Assembly (NCBI RefSeq): GCF_001954135.1
Contig: NZ_MBEQ01000029.1
Span: 58,087 to 122,086 of the forward strand
Length of the DNA: 64,000 bases
Source: Mycobacterium sp. GA-1841
Lineage (GTDB): Bacteria > Actinomycetota > Actinomycetes > Mycobacteriales > Mycobacteriaceae
Direction: 5' to 3'
In this document: positions 1 through 7,846 of the stretch, in pieces
How positions within the stretch are numbered: the first letter of the stretch is position 1
Layout of the letters: each line of letters starts with the position of its first letter
Made by a program: the position numbers and the translations under genes
The notes under the pieces: model-generated
The model's database searches: none
What the model was told of the DNA's origin: nothing
Seen by the model: the letters and a program-made list of their open reading frames with translations, nothing else

Positions 1-320
1 ACCGCGGGTTCTTCTGCTTCCCCGAGGTCGACATCCGGATCCCGTTCACCCCGGGAATGGCCGCGCTGATCCAGGCCAAACTCACGCCGCAGGCGGCCGT
101 CGCCTCGATGACCACCGGCCGCCGGTTCGGCGGCACCGACGCCCACGCCCACGGTCTGGTCGACGACACCGCACCCGAAGGGTCGGTCACCACCACCGCC
201 ACCGAACTGCTGCGGCCGTTGGGTGGCAAGGACTCCGGCACCCTCGGCGCGATCAAGCAGGTCATGTTCGGCTCGGCGGCGCAGGCCCTCACCGCCGCGG
301 CGCCGGAGGCCTCCGGCTAG
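1..320 (+). CDS. enoyl-CoA hydratase/isomerase family protein, C-terminal part
   Basis: The gene enters from the left edge in the frame that begins at base 3 and stops with TAG at 318-320. The visible 105 or so residues carry FPEVDIRIPFTPGMAALI followed by an FGG..A...GLVD segment, which is the second half of the crotonase fold: the helix after the oxyanion-hole region, then the C-terminal helices. Crotonases hydrate or isomerise enoyl-CoA thioesters in beta-oxidation. The active-site half lies outside the window, so substrate cannot be judged. It converges on the short-chain dehydrogenase and the two 3' ends overlap by 4 bp. Confidence 0.8.
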   Translation, partial: RGFFCFPEVDIRIPFTPGMAALIQAKLTPQAAVASMTTGRRFGGTDAHAHGLVDDTAPEGSVTTTATELLRPLGGKDSGTLGAIKQVMFGSAAQALTAAAPEASG

Positions 321-1153
321 ACCGGAATGGTCGTGCCGGTTTCCTGTTCGGCGAATTCGACGACACGGGCCGCGGTCTCGTAATCACACGCCAGCGCCGA
401 GCGCCCGATCAGCACCGGCCCGCCGCGTAGGCCGAACCTGCCCTCGACCCCGACGTAGCTGCCGGGCGGAATCGGTTCGCTCAGGCAGTACAGCGTCGGA
501 GCGGCTCCCTCGTCGATGTCGTTGGCGAACACGTCGGCCACCGGCTTGACACCGCGCTGCACCATCGACATCAGCGGTTTGTCGGACACGTTCGGCAGGT
601 TGGAGGACACCCAACCGGGATGCGTAAGTTGGGTGAACACAGGTGATTTCGCGGCCCTCAGCCGACGGTCGAGCTCCAGGCCCCACAGCATCACCGCGAG
701 CTTGGAGGCGGCGTACGCGCCCATCACCGTCCATTTATGGTGGCGCAGGTGCAGATCGTCGAGTCGTAGCGTCGCCGATTTGTGGGCGTCGGAGCCGACG
801 TTGACGATCTGCGTCCGGATCCGGTCGAACAGCAGATTCGTCAACGCGAATGGCCCCAACAGGTTTGTCCCGATGGTCATCTCGAAACCGTCGACGGTAT
901 CGGTGCGGTGCTGACTGAGCGCCCCGGCGTTGTTCACCAGGACGTCGACGTCACCGTCCAGCTTCCCGGGAAACGCACGCACCGAGGACAAGTCGGCCAG
1001 GTCGAGTTCGATCACCTCGGTCGATCCGCCGATCTCGGCAGCACGCTGCGCACCCAGCTCGGTGTTGCGCACCGCGAGGATGACGTGCGCACCGGCGCGC
1101 GTCAGAGCCCTCGCGGTACCGAGTCCGACGCCGTTGGTGGCGCCGGTCACCAC
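317..1153 (-). CDS. short-chain dehydrogenase/reductase (classical SDR)
   Basis: The protein has the TGATNGVG nucleotide-binding glycine motif right at its N-terminus, NNAG, and a catalytic YAASK (Y-x3-K), so it is an NAD(P)-dependent oxidoreductase of the Rossmann SDR fold. It resembles the mycobacterial retinol-dehydrogenase/WWOX-like SDRs. The first standard start is GTG at 1153, which leaves no residues ahead of beta-strand 1. In-frame codons continue upstream to about 1222 and spell SWTPARLGDLTNRRIVVTG, the usual N-terminus of this family, but contain no ATG, GTG or TTG. The real start is therefore uncertain (see findings). It lies downstream of a small secreted-protein gene and may be co-transcribed with it. 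Confidence 0.85.
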   Translation of the reverse strand: MVTGATNGVGLGTARALTRAGAHVILAVRNTELGAQRAAEIGGSTEVIELDLADLSSVRAFPGKLDGDVDVLVNNAGALSQHRTDTVDGFEMTIGTNLLGPFALTNLLFDRIRTQIVNVGSDAHKSATLRLDDLHLRHHKWTVMGAYAASKLAVMLWGLELDRRLRAAKSPVFTQLTHPGWVSSNLPNVSDKPLMSMVQRGVKPVADVFANDIDEGAAPTLYCLSEPIPPGSYVGVEGRFGLRGGPVLIGRSALACDYETAARVVEFAEQETGTTIPV

Positions 1154-1218
1154 AATCCGCCTGTTGGTGAGATCACCGAGGCGGGCAGGCGTCCACGAGC
1201 CTGCGCCGGGCCGGGCTA

Positions 1219-1503
1219 TCAGTTACCCCAGCCGCGTTGGCCGTCCCAGCCACCGCAGATGCCGTTGATGCAGCCGTGACCCCAACCGCCCTGCGCGGGG
1301 TTCCAGCCACCACAGCCCTGCCAGCCGGGGCCGCTGTCGCAGCCACCGCCGCCGCCGGCGTCGCCACTACCGCTGGGTTGAGCGCTGATCGTGGCGGTCG
1401 AGGCAGGCGCATCGGAAAGAAGTGCGGCTGTCGGTCCTGCTGCAATCGCCGCTGCGGCTCCCGCTACGAACACTGGCCCCATGAGTTTTCGTATGGTTAG
1501 CAT
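1219..1503 (-). CDS. small secreted Gly/Trp/Cys-rich protein
   Basis: This 94-residue protein begins MLTIRKLMGPVFVAGAAAAI, a clear signal peptide with a hydrophobic core and Ala-rich cleavage region. The mature part is low complexity: a glycine run, then GW-rich segments (GPGWQGCGGWNPAQGG, CINGICGG) with four cysteines. Small exported Gly/Trp proteins of this kind are common in mycobacteria and mostly of unknown function. The four cysteines could form two disulfides outside the membrane, which is inference. It sits alone between the DUF35 gene and the SDR. Confidence 0.7.
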   Translation of the reverse strand: MLTIRKLMGPVFVAGAAAAIAAGPTAALLSDAPASTATISAQPSGSGDAGGGGGCDSGPGWQGCGGWNPAQGGWGHGCINGICGGWDGQRGWGN

Positions 1504-1547
1504 GACTCCATACTCCTACGCTGTGAGCCTCCTGCCAAGTGATGTGA

Positions 1548-1970
1548 TCAAGCCCGCGTGTAGCGCAGCATCGTGACACCCGCTCCGGCAAACGCTTCCG
1601 GCTGGTCGCAGAAGACGGGTTTGACCCGCATCCCGACGCTGAGGTTGTCCGGCTCGATGTCCACCATCTCGGTGGAGAACCGCGGTCCCTCATCCCATTC
1701 CACGATCGCCAGCATTTGCGGAACCGCGTCGGCGAAGTGCGGACCGACCGGGCGCCGGGCCACGGTGTAGGAGTACAGCGTTCCCATCCCGGAGATCTCG
1801 CGCCACTCGAGGTCATCGGCCAGGGTCCGCGGGGCGAGCACCCGTGGGTAGAACACGTAGGCCTGCGTCGACGGCGAGTACTGGATGACGATGCGGTGCT
1901 GCGCCAACGCATCCCAGAACGGCGCACTGGTAGGGGTTTTCACCGGCAGGGGCCGGGCGAATCCGTTCAT
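1548..1970 (-). CDS. DUF35-type OB-fold protein lacking zinc-ribbon cysteines
   Basis: The 140-residue protein matches the DUF35 (Zn-ribbon plus OB-fold) family: an N-terminal helix (FWDALAQHRIVIQ), a short hairpin, then the OB fold with the conserved GxLYSYTVARRPVGPHFAD and P.MLAIVEWDEGPR segments. These proteins partner thiolase-like enzymes; ChsH2 with Ltp2 in steroid side-chain breakdown is the best-known case. The rubredoxin-like ribbon, usually CxxC...CxxC, is present only as a shell (QYSPSTQAYVFYP) with no cysteine at those places. The start lies 5 bp after the stop of the thiolase-like gene, so the two are surely one operon and probably one complex. Confidence 0.85.
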   Translation of the reverse strand: MNGFARPLPVKTPTSAPFWDALAQHRIVIQYSPSTQAYVFYPRVLAPRTLADDLEWREISGMGTLYSYTVARRPVGPHFADAVPQMLAIVEWDEGPRFSTEMVDIEPDNLSVGMRVKPVFCDQPEAFAGAGVTMLRYTRA

Positions 1971-1975
1971 CGGTG

Positions 1976-3196
1976 TCAGTCGCCTTCCAGGATCAGGGTG
2001 GTTTGCTCCGACAGGATGCCGCCATTGCCGGAGACGAACGCGCGATCACAGTGGGCCACCTGAGCCGCACCGGCCCGCCCCATGATCTGACGGGTCGCAT
2101 CGCATACGTGGTGCATGCCGCCAGCCAATCCGGCCTGGCCGAAACCGAGTTGGCCGCCGGCGGTGTTGAGTGGGAAGTCGCCCCGGAAGGTCAGGTCGTG
2201 ATCGGAGACGAACGACATGCCCTTGCCCTTCTCACAGAACCCGGCGTCCTCCAGGCTGAGCAGGACCGTGATGGTGTAGCAGTCGTAGATCGACACCATG
2301 TCCATCTGGCTGCGGGTCAGCCCGGTCATCCCGAACGCGGTGTCGGCCGCCTTGCGGATCGGGGTGTCCAGGAGGTTCTCGGCGTACGTGGGGGTCTTGA
2401 ACGGCACGTGCTCGCCAAAACCCTTGACCCACACCGGCCGGTTGCGGGCGCGGGCGGCCACCTCGGCGCCGGCCACGACGACCGCGGCCCCGCCGACACA
2501 CGGCATGACGATCTCCAGCATGTGCAGCGGGTCGGCGATCACCGGACTGTTCAGCACGTCCTCGATGCTCAGCGGGGTGTCTTTCCAGATGGCGCCTTCG
2601 GTGTGGTTGGCGTTGACGCGTTGGTCCACCACGATCTTGGCCATCGCCCGCTCGTCGTAGCCGTACTCGTAGGCATAGCGCTGCGCCACCTGCCCGTACG
2701 GGCCGTTCTGGCCCAGATTGCCGTAGGGGATCTCGAATTCGGCCTGCGGAGAGCCGAATTGGTTGCTGGACGAACCGAAGAACACCGCGTCGCTCAGGGT
2801 CGGCGGTTTGTGCTCCGAGCTGTGGGTGATGTAGCGCGCCGGCAGCGCGCACAGCACCACGTCGCACAGGCCCAGCTCGATCGCGGCTGCGGCCCGCCAC
2901 ACCATGCCCGCGGCGCTGGCTCCACCCAGGTCGACCAGTTCGGCGAAATTGGCTCGCACGCCCAGATACTCGGCCACGGTGGACGGCACGAAGATCTCGG
3001 ATTCGCCGAGATGCGAGGTGACGATGCCGTCGACCTGCTCGGCCGACAGACCGGCATCCTCCAGCGCGGCCGCCGACAACAACGCCCACTGCTCCAAGGT
3101 GAACGGGGCCGGCGCCGCTTTGTTCATCCGCTCCGGCGGCAGCTCGACGTAGCCGACGATCGCGGCTCCGCCCTGCAGTCCCCTATGCGCTCCCAT
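1976..3196 (-). CDS. thiolase-superfamily protein, Ltp2/SCP-x-like (probable retro-aldolase type)
   Basis: The 406-residue protein has the thiolase-like fold of the lipid-transfer group: VDGIVTSHLGE near the N-terminus, GxxSAAGMVW where the nucleophile loop should be, YDCYTITVLLSLED in the second half and a C-terminal NTAGGQLGFGQAGLAGGMHH...SGNGG segment. The nucleophilic cysteine of true thiolases is absent from the SAAG loop, as in Ltp2-type enzymes that cleave carbon-carbon bonds by retro-aldol chemistry using tyrosines. With the DUF35 partner directly downstream, an aldolase role in shortening a branched or cyclic acyl-CoA is the best guess. An AGGAG ribosome site precedes the ATG. Confidence 0.85.
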   Translation of the reverse strand: MGAHRGLQGGAAIVGYVELPPERMNKAAPAPFTLEQWALLSAAALEDAGLSAEQVDGIVTSHLGESEIFVPSTVAEYLGVRANFAELVDLGGASAAGMVWRAAAAIELGLCDVVLCALPARYITHSSEHKPPTLSDAVFFGSSSNQFGSPQAEFEIPYGNLGQNGPYGQVAQRYAYEYGYDERAMAKIVVDQRVNANHTEGAIWKDTPLSIEDVLNSPVIADPLHMLEIVMPCVGGAAVVVAGAEVAARARNRPVWVKGFGEHVPFKTPTYAENLLDTPIRKAADTAFGMTGLTRSQMDMVSIYDCYTITVLLSLEDAGFCEKGKGMSFVSDHDLTFRGDFPLNTAGGQLGFGQAGLAGGMHHVCDATRQIMGRAGAAQVAHCDRAFVSGNGGILSEQTTLILEGD

Positions 3197-3205
3197 ACTC
3201 GCTCC

Positions 3206-5446
3206 TCACTTACGGGGCAGACCCAGGATCATCTGGGCGATGATGTTGAGTTGGATCTCGGTGGTGCCACCGCCGATCAGCTCGGCCGGCAGGTCCAGAT
3301 AGGGCGACACCACCGCGGGGCTGCTGTCCTGTTCCAGCGCGAGCGGCCCGGTGAGGCCGAGGGTGAGCTCGGCGGCCCGGCGCAGCATCACATTGGTGGC
3401 CACCTTGGCGATGCTCGACGCCGGCCCCGGTGGCTGACCGTCGAGCAACCGCAGGGTCTCGCGCACGCCCAAAGCCTTGAGCGCGTTCGTGTATGCGTCG
3501 ATCTCGCCGATGGCGTGCCGGATCGGGTCGGGATCGGGGCTACCCGCGACGAGTTCGCGCAGCGCACCCATCCGATCGATGTTGACGTAACCGCTGATCG
3601 CCACCCGCTCATGCGCCATGGTGCTGATCGCCAACTGCCAGCCCGACCCTGGGTCGCCGAGCAGCATCTCGTCGGGGATGAAGACGTCGGTGAGGAACAC
3701 CTCGTTGAACTCGGCCCGCCCACTGGATTGGGTGATCGGCCGGAATTCCACGCCCGGCGAGCGCATGTCGAGAATGAAGTAACCGATGCCACGGTGCTTG
3801 GCGGCGTCCGGATCGGTGCGGGCCAGCAGCGCGCCGAAATCAGCTCGATGCGCCAGCGACGTCCAGATCTTGTGTCCGTTGATGCGCCAGCCGCCCTCGA
3901 CCCGCTCGGCCCGGGTGCTCAAGGATGCCAAGTCGGAGCCGGCACCGGGTTCGCTGAACAGTTGGCACCACGCCAGTTCGCCGCGCAGGGTGGCGGGTAC
4001 GAAACGTTGTTGCAGTTCGGCCGATCCGGCCGCGATGACGCTCGGCAGAATCCACTCGGCGATGCTCACCGACGGCCGCACCAACTCGGCGCGCCGTGCG
4101 AACTCCTCGGCCACGATCAGCTGCCGGCGCACACCGGCGTCGAGCCCCCACGGCGCGGGCCACTGCGGGGCGATCAGTCCGGCGCCGGCCAGCAACTCGC
4201 GTCGGGCGCCGACGGTGAACTCGGGATAATCACCCTGTTTTCCGAAACCGTTGTCGGACAACTCAAGTGCACGGTCCAAGACCTCGGCGACCCGAGCCCG
4301 GAAATCCGCGTCAGCGTCGCCGAGATTCACCGTCACGTCGCGCGTCGCGGTACCCGACAGCTCACCGAGTGCCCGGGTCCACCGTGATACCGGGCCGATC
4401 GAGGCGGCCAGACTCGTGGCCCGCCGCCAGTACAAGTGCAGGTCGTGCTCCCACGTGAAGCCGATGGCGCCCAGCATGGTGAGCGCCTCGAGCACCAGAC
4501 CCGGACCCGGCATGACCGCCATCACCGCGGCCGAGCAGGCGGTGAGGCGGTGCTGGTCGGCATCGTCGGATCCGCTCAGAGACCGCACCGCGTCCCAGGC
4601 CGCTGCCGTGGCCAGGGCACTGTTCACCAAAAGCATTGCCGCCTTGTGCTGCAGAGCCTGGAACGTACCGATCGGTTTGCCGAATTGTTCCCGGGTGCGC
4701 AGGTGCTCGGTGACGGTGTGCACACACCACTGCGTGATGCCGGCGGCCACCGACGCGGTGAACGCGACCGTCACCGCCGTCACCCGATCGGCGTCCATCC
4801 CGGTCAGCACCGCCGAGGCGGACACGGACTGGTCCTGAAGATGCAGGACGCCCAGATCCGTCGTCAGATCGGTTCCGCGGCGTGATTCCACCTGTCCGGC
4901 AAGGGGTTCCAGCGCCGCCCACCGGAGAACACCAGTCTCATCGCGGAAAGGCACCACCACACGCTGCGCCGAGCAGACACCCAGGGCCAGTCCGGACGAC
5001 CCGGTGAGCCGCCAGCCTTCTCCGTCTGGCCGGCCCCGGATGTCGGACCAATGGTCGGACACCACAACCGCCGGGGTTCCCGCGGCGATCTCCTTGAGCA
5101 ACGTCTCGGCCGCGGTGCCCTGCTCGGCATCCAGGACGGCCCCGGCGATCGCCGTGGTGAGCAGCGGTCCGGGCAACAGAGCGGCTCCGGCGGCCTCCAG
5201 CACGCAGGCCATGTCTTCGAGCCCACCGCCTTGCCCGCCCACCGATTCCGGTAGGTGTACGGCATGGAAACCGCCGTCCACCAAGTCCTTCCACCAGGAC
5301 GGCAGGTTTCCCTCCGCCAGGTCGGCCAACGAGGAACGGGTCCCCTCGACCGGGGCGTGCCGGGCCGCGAACCGTGTGACGGCCTCACCCAGTTGCTGTT
5401 GCTCGGGTGTGACGGCAATGGAGACGTGGCTGGAGGCGTGGCTCAT
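3206..5446 (-). CDS. double-length acyl-CoA dehydrogenase (fused two-domain FadE)
   Basis: At 746 residues this is twice the usual acyl-CoA dehydrogenase length. The first half (about 10-350) has the N-terminal helical domain, a middle domain and a C-terminal bundle ending ALTMLGAIGFTWEHDLHLYWRR. The second half (about 375-745) repeats the fold with the conserved QLFSEPGAGSDLASL and GHKIWTSLAHRA segments and ends GGGTTEIQLNIIAQMILGLPR. Fused enzymes such as FadE34, FadE6 and FadE22 act like a heterodimer on bulky or branched acyl-CoAs, with one half catalytic. The start codon overlaps the stop of the epimerase gene by 4 bp (ATGA), which indicates coupling. Confidence 0.92.
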   Translation of the reverse strand: MSHASSHVSIAVTPEQQQLGEAVTRFAARHAPVEGTRSSLADLAEGNLPSWWKDLVDGGFHAVHLPESVGGQGGGLEDMACVLEAAGAALLPGPLLTTAIAGAVLDAEQGTAAETLLKEIAAGTPAVVVSDHWSDIRGRPDGEGWRLTGSSGLALGVCSAQRVVVPFRDETGVLRWAALEPLAGQVESRRGTDLTTDLGVLHLQDQSVSASAVLTGMDADRVTAVTVAFTASVAAGITQWCVHTVTEHLRTREQFGKPIGTFQALQHKAAMLLVNSALATAAAWDAVRSLSGSDDADQHRLTACSAAVMAVMPGPGLVLEALTMLGAIGFTWEHDLHLYWRRATSLAASIGPVSRWTRALGELSGTATRDVTVNLGDADADFRARVAEVLDRALELSDNGFGKQGDYPEFTVGARRELLAGAGLIAPQWPAPWGLDAGVRRQLIVAEEFARRAELVRPSVSIAEWILPSVIAAGSAELQQRFVPATLRGELAWCQLFSEPGAGSDLASLSTRAERVEGGWRINGHKIWTSLAHRADFGALLARTDPDAAKHRGIGYFILDMRSPGVEFRPITQSSGRAEFNEVFLTDVFIPDEMLLGDPGSGWQLAISTMAHERVAISGYVNIDRMGALRELVAGSPDPDPIRHAIGEIDAYTNALKALGVRETLRLLDGQPPGPASSIAKVATNVMLRRAAELTLGLTGPLALEQDSSPAVVSPYLDLPAELIGGGTTEIQLNIIAQMILGLPRK

Positions 5447-6450
5447 GCGCGCCGCCTCGATGCATATCGGCCGGAGGCGAAGAACCGTGCACCCTCGGCG
5501 ATGGATTCAGCCACGGGCCGCGGTTGCCAACCGAGTTCACGTACCGCCTTGCCGTGATCCATCGGCGACATGATGTGCATCAACCGCACGGTCAGGGGGC
5601 TGAGCTGGTTTTCTTTCTTTCGCAGGCGCGCCAATGGATCGACCACCGCGCCGGCCGCCGCCAGCAGTCCGATCGGCACCCCGCGCCCGCGCGGTTCGAC
5701 ATCGACGGCCGCACAGGCGGTCCGGTAGATCTCCTGGGCCGTCATGAAGCGTTCGGACACGATGTAGCGTTCCCCGACCCGGCCCTTGTCACCGGCCAGG
5801 ATCAGTGCCTCGGCGGCGTCGGCGATACCGACGGTCTCGGCCGCCGCGCCCCTCACATAAAATGGCATCTTTCCGCGAACCGCGGCGGCCACCAACCGTC
5901 CGTGCGGCGTCGGCAACCAATCACCCGGGCCGTAGGTGTTGGAGACGCACATGGCCACCGCGGGCAGCCCGTGCTCGCGGGCGTACCGCAGCACCATCTG
6001 CTCGGCCAGCACCCTGGTGTGGACATAGTCGCCGCCGACGTCGAGCCAGTTGTTCGGCAGATCCTCAGTGGCCAAACCGGTTTCGGCGACACCGATCGTG
6101 GCGATCGAGCTGGTGAAGACGAACTTGCTCAGCCCTGCCTCTACCGCAACATCCAGAACCTCTTGGAGCCCTTCGATATTGGTGTGCCACAGCGGAGCCG
6201 GATCATGCAGCCAGGCCCTGGCGTCGACCACGCAGTAGTACACCACGTCGCAGTCGTCCATCGCGGCGCGCACCGACTCGGGGTCGAAGATATCGCCGTA
6301 CACCCGCTCCACGTCGAGATCGTCGATCGCCCGGGTGGAGCTGGTACTGCGGATGAGCACTCGCACGTTCTCACCGCGTTCGACGAGCCGCCGGGCGACA
6401 TGCGAACCGAGGAACCCGCTGGCCCCCATGACCAGTTTCTTTGTTGCCAT
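5443..6450 (-). CDS. NAD-dependent epimerase/dehydratase family protein (extended SDR)
   Basis: The protein has GASGFLGSHVARRL for NAD(P) binding, then LDVERVYGDIFD and FTSSIATIG, as in the dihydroflavonol-4-reductase/3-beta-hydroxysteroid dehydrogenase group of extended SDRs. The catalytic tyrosine is in DYVHTRVLAEQ, where the position normally occupied by lysine is arginine (Y-x3-R). I start at ATG 6450 (MATKKLV) with AAGGG close upstream; a GTG at 6474 would add eight unconvincing residues. It is the first gene of a coupled operon running through the double FadE, the thiolase-like protein and the DUF35 partner, and it faces a TetR gene across a perfect operator-like dyad. A keto- or hydroxyacyl substrate is inferred. 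Confidence 0.85.
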   Translation of the reverse strand: MATKKLVMGASGFLGSHVARRLVERGENVRVLIRSTSSTRAIDDLDVERVYGDIFDPESVRAAMDDCDVVYYCVVDARAWLHDPAPLWHTNIEGLQEVLDVAVEAGLSKFVFTSSIATIGVAETGLATEDLPNNWLDVGGDYVHTRVLAEQMVLRYAREHGLPAVAMCVSNTYGPGDWLPTPHGRLVAAAVRGKMPFYVRGAAAETVGIADAAEALILAGDKGRVGERYIVSERFMTAQEIYRTACAAVDVEPRGRGVPIGLLAAAGAVVDPLARLRKKENQLSPLTVRLMHIMSPMDHGKAVRELGWQPRPVAESIAEGARFFASGRYASRRRA

Positions 6451-6480
6451 GCGCCCTTGCGTTCGTCGTCCCACTCGTTT

Positions 6481-6499
6481 ACGAGACGCTCCGTCTCGT
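6481..6499. promoter_or_regulatory. perfect 8-3-8 inverted repeat, probable TetR operator
   Basis: ACGAGACG-CTC-CGTCTCGT is a perfect dyad centred between the divergent epimerase operon (start 6450) and the TetR gene (start 6563). Its size and position are typical of a TetR operator that controls both directions. The assignment to the neighbouring TetR is inference from context. Confidence 0.75.
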
Positions 6500-6562
6500 C
6501 TTGTGGGAGACTACGGCGGGTAGCTTTCCGTGTAAAGATCCCAGCGACGGACCGACGAGGAC

Positions 6563-7156
6563 ATGCCGATGACGCGCTCTGCGAACGAGGTTTCGCCACC
6601 GCGGCGGCGCAGCGAGAAGTCGCGGGGGGCGATCATCGACGCCACCCGCGCATTGCTGCTGGAGCGGGGTTTCGACGGGTTGAGCATCGAGGCCGTCGCA
6701 GCGCGGGCCGGAGTTGGCAAGCAGACCATCTACCGCTGGTGGCCGAGCCGGCCGGCCCTGGTCGCCGACGTCCTGTTGGAGGACGCCGACAAGATCCTGG
6801 CCGCCATGCCGCGCACAGACGACGTCACCGCAGACCTGGTGTCGTGGGCCGGCACGCTGGCCGCGGCACTGACCACCAAACGCGGCAACGCCATGCTGCG
6901 CATCCTCACCGCGGCATCGCTGGAGCACGAGGACACCGCAGCCCGACTACGGGCGGGTTTCAGCCGACCGCTGCTCGATTCCGTGCGCACCCGACTGCTG
7001 GCCGAACACGTCGATGCCGACCTGGCGTCAGCGGCGGCCGACGCCCTGCTCGGCGGCGTGGTCTATCCCGTCCTGTCCGAGGGACGCGACTACTCCCGAC
7101 AGCGTGCCGAGACCATGGCCCGCGCCATCGTCGTGAGCCTGCAGTCCGGCGGCTGA
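6563..7156 (+). CDS. TetR/AcrR family transcriptional regulator
   Basis: The 197-residue protein has an N-terminal TetR DNA-binding domain: [40 protein letters not shown], with the helix-turn-helix at about residues 40-60. The remainder is an all-helical ligand-binding domain of the TetR_C_16/AefR kind ([23 protein letters not shown]). A GACGAGGAC ribosome site precedes ATG 6563. It diverges from the epimerase-FadE-thiolase-DUF35 operon, and the perfect dyad in the shared promoter makes it the likely repressor of that operon, probably released by a pathway acyl-CoA. The ligand is unknown. Confidence 0.9.
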   Translation: MPMTRSANEVSPPRRRSEKSRGAIIDATRALLLERGFDGLSIEAVAARAGVGKQTIYRWWPSRPALVADVLLEDADKILAAMPRTDDVTADLVSWAGTLAAALTTKRGNAMLRILTAASLEHEDTAARLRAGFSRPLLDSVRTRLLAEHVDADLASAAADALLGGVVYPVLSEGRDYSRQRAETMARAIVVSLQSGG

Positions 7157-7162
7157 GACGGC

Positions 7163-7831
7163 TCAGGCCGGGGGTTCGGCGCCCGGCGCCCGCACCACCA
7201 TCGGCACGGCCGGGAAATACGTCGCCATCTCCGAGCGGCACTTACGCAGGGCCGCCGTTCCGTACCCGCGCTTGCGGAACTCCGGCCGGACCCAGATCCG
7301 GACGTTGACCTCGCCGTGGGTCAGCTCGCCGAACACCATGCCGACCTTCTGGTCGCCCTCCAGCGCGACGAACCAGGCCGCCTCCTCGGCGTACACCCGG
7401 TCCAGCGCCGCCTTGATCTCGTCGTCCACATCGGCCGCGGGAGCCCCGCTGCCGTCCCCGGACGATTTCACGTCGGCGGTCCTGGCCTCGAAGATGTCGC
7501 GGTCGTCGGGGGCCTGGAATGCCCGCAGCTCCAACGACTCGCCCGAGGCGGCCGGCCGCTCGGCGACGGTGAAGCTCAGCTGGCTGTTCAAGTCGTCGAG
7601 TTCGGCGGCGATGCCACGCCGGGAGTCCTTGGTGATCTGGGAGAACGACAACCCCACCACGGCCTCGGCCGCCAGATGTGAGGTGCCGAGCAGGTCGGCA
7701 ACTGCGTTGACGGCGGCCGGGCGATCGTCGGCTTCAACGATCACGTCGAGGACCTCGTGCCGCCGGTTGAGGGCATTGAGCAGAGCGTCGGCGATTTCGC
7801 GCCGGGCCGCGGCTTTATCGTGATCGGTCAT
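7163..7831 (-). CDS. GNAT acetyltransferase with N-terminal gyrase-A-like helical hairpin
   Basis: The C-terminal half (about residues 100-222) is a GNAT domain: ELRAFQAPDDRDIFEARTA, then WFVALEGDQKVGMVFGEL and the acetyl-CoA loop VRPEFRKRGYGTAALRKC (R-x-x-G-x-G/A). The N-terminal 75 residues (LNRRHEVLDVIVEADDRPAA, then LSFSQITKDSRRGIAAELDDL) look like the helical hairpin that follows the breakage-reunion core of DNA gyrase A, where an RxxIL...A.D..A...L...L...QA.AIL motif precedes a coiled coil. Substrate is unknown. It converges with the TetR gene, leaving a 6-bp gap. Confidence 0.8.
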   Translation of the reverse strand: MTDHDKAAARREIADALLNALNRRHEVLDVIVEADDRPAAVNAVADLLGTSHLAAEAVVGLSFSQITKDSRRGIAAELDDLNSQLSFTVAERPAASGESLELRAFQAPDDRDIFEARTADVKSSGDGSGAPAADVDDEIKAALDRVYAEEAAWFVALEGDQKVGMVFGELTHGEVNVRIWVRPEFRKRGYGTAALRKCRSEMATYFPAVPMVVRAPGAEPPA

Positions 7832-7846
7832 ACCCGCGAGCGTAGA

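Noticed and set aside
1973..4387. Long plus-strand open frame of about 800 codons
   Set aside because: It is antisense to the thiolase-like and FadE genes, has no family features and reflects high GC at third positions.
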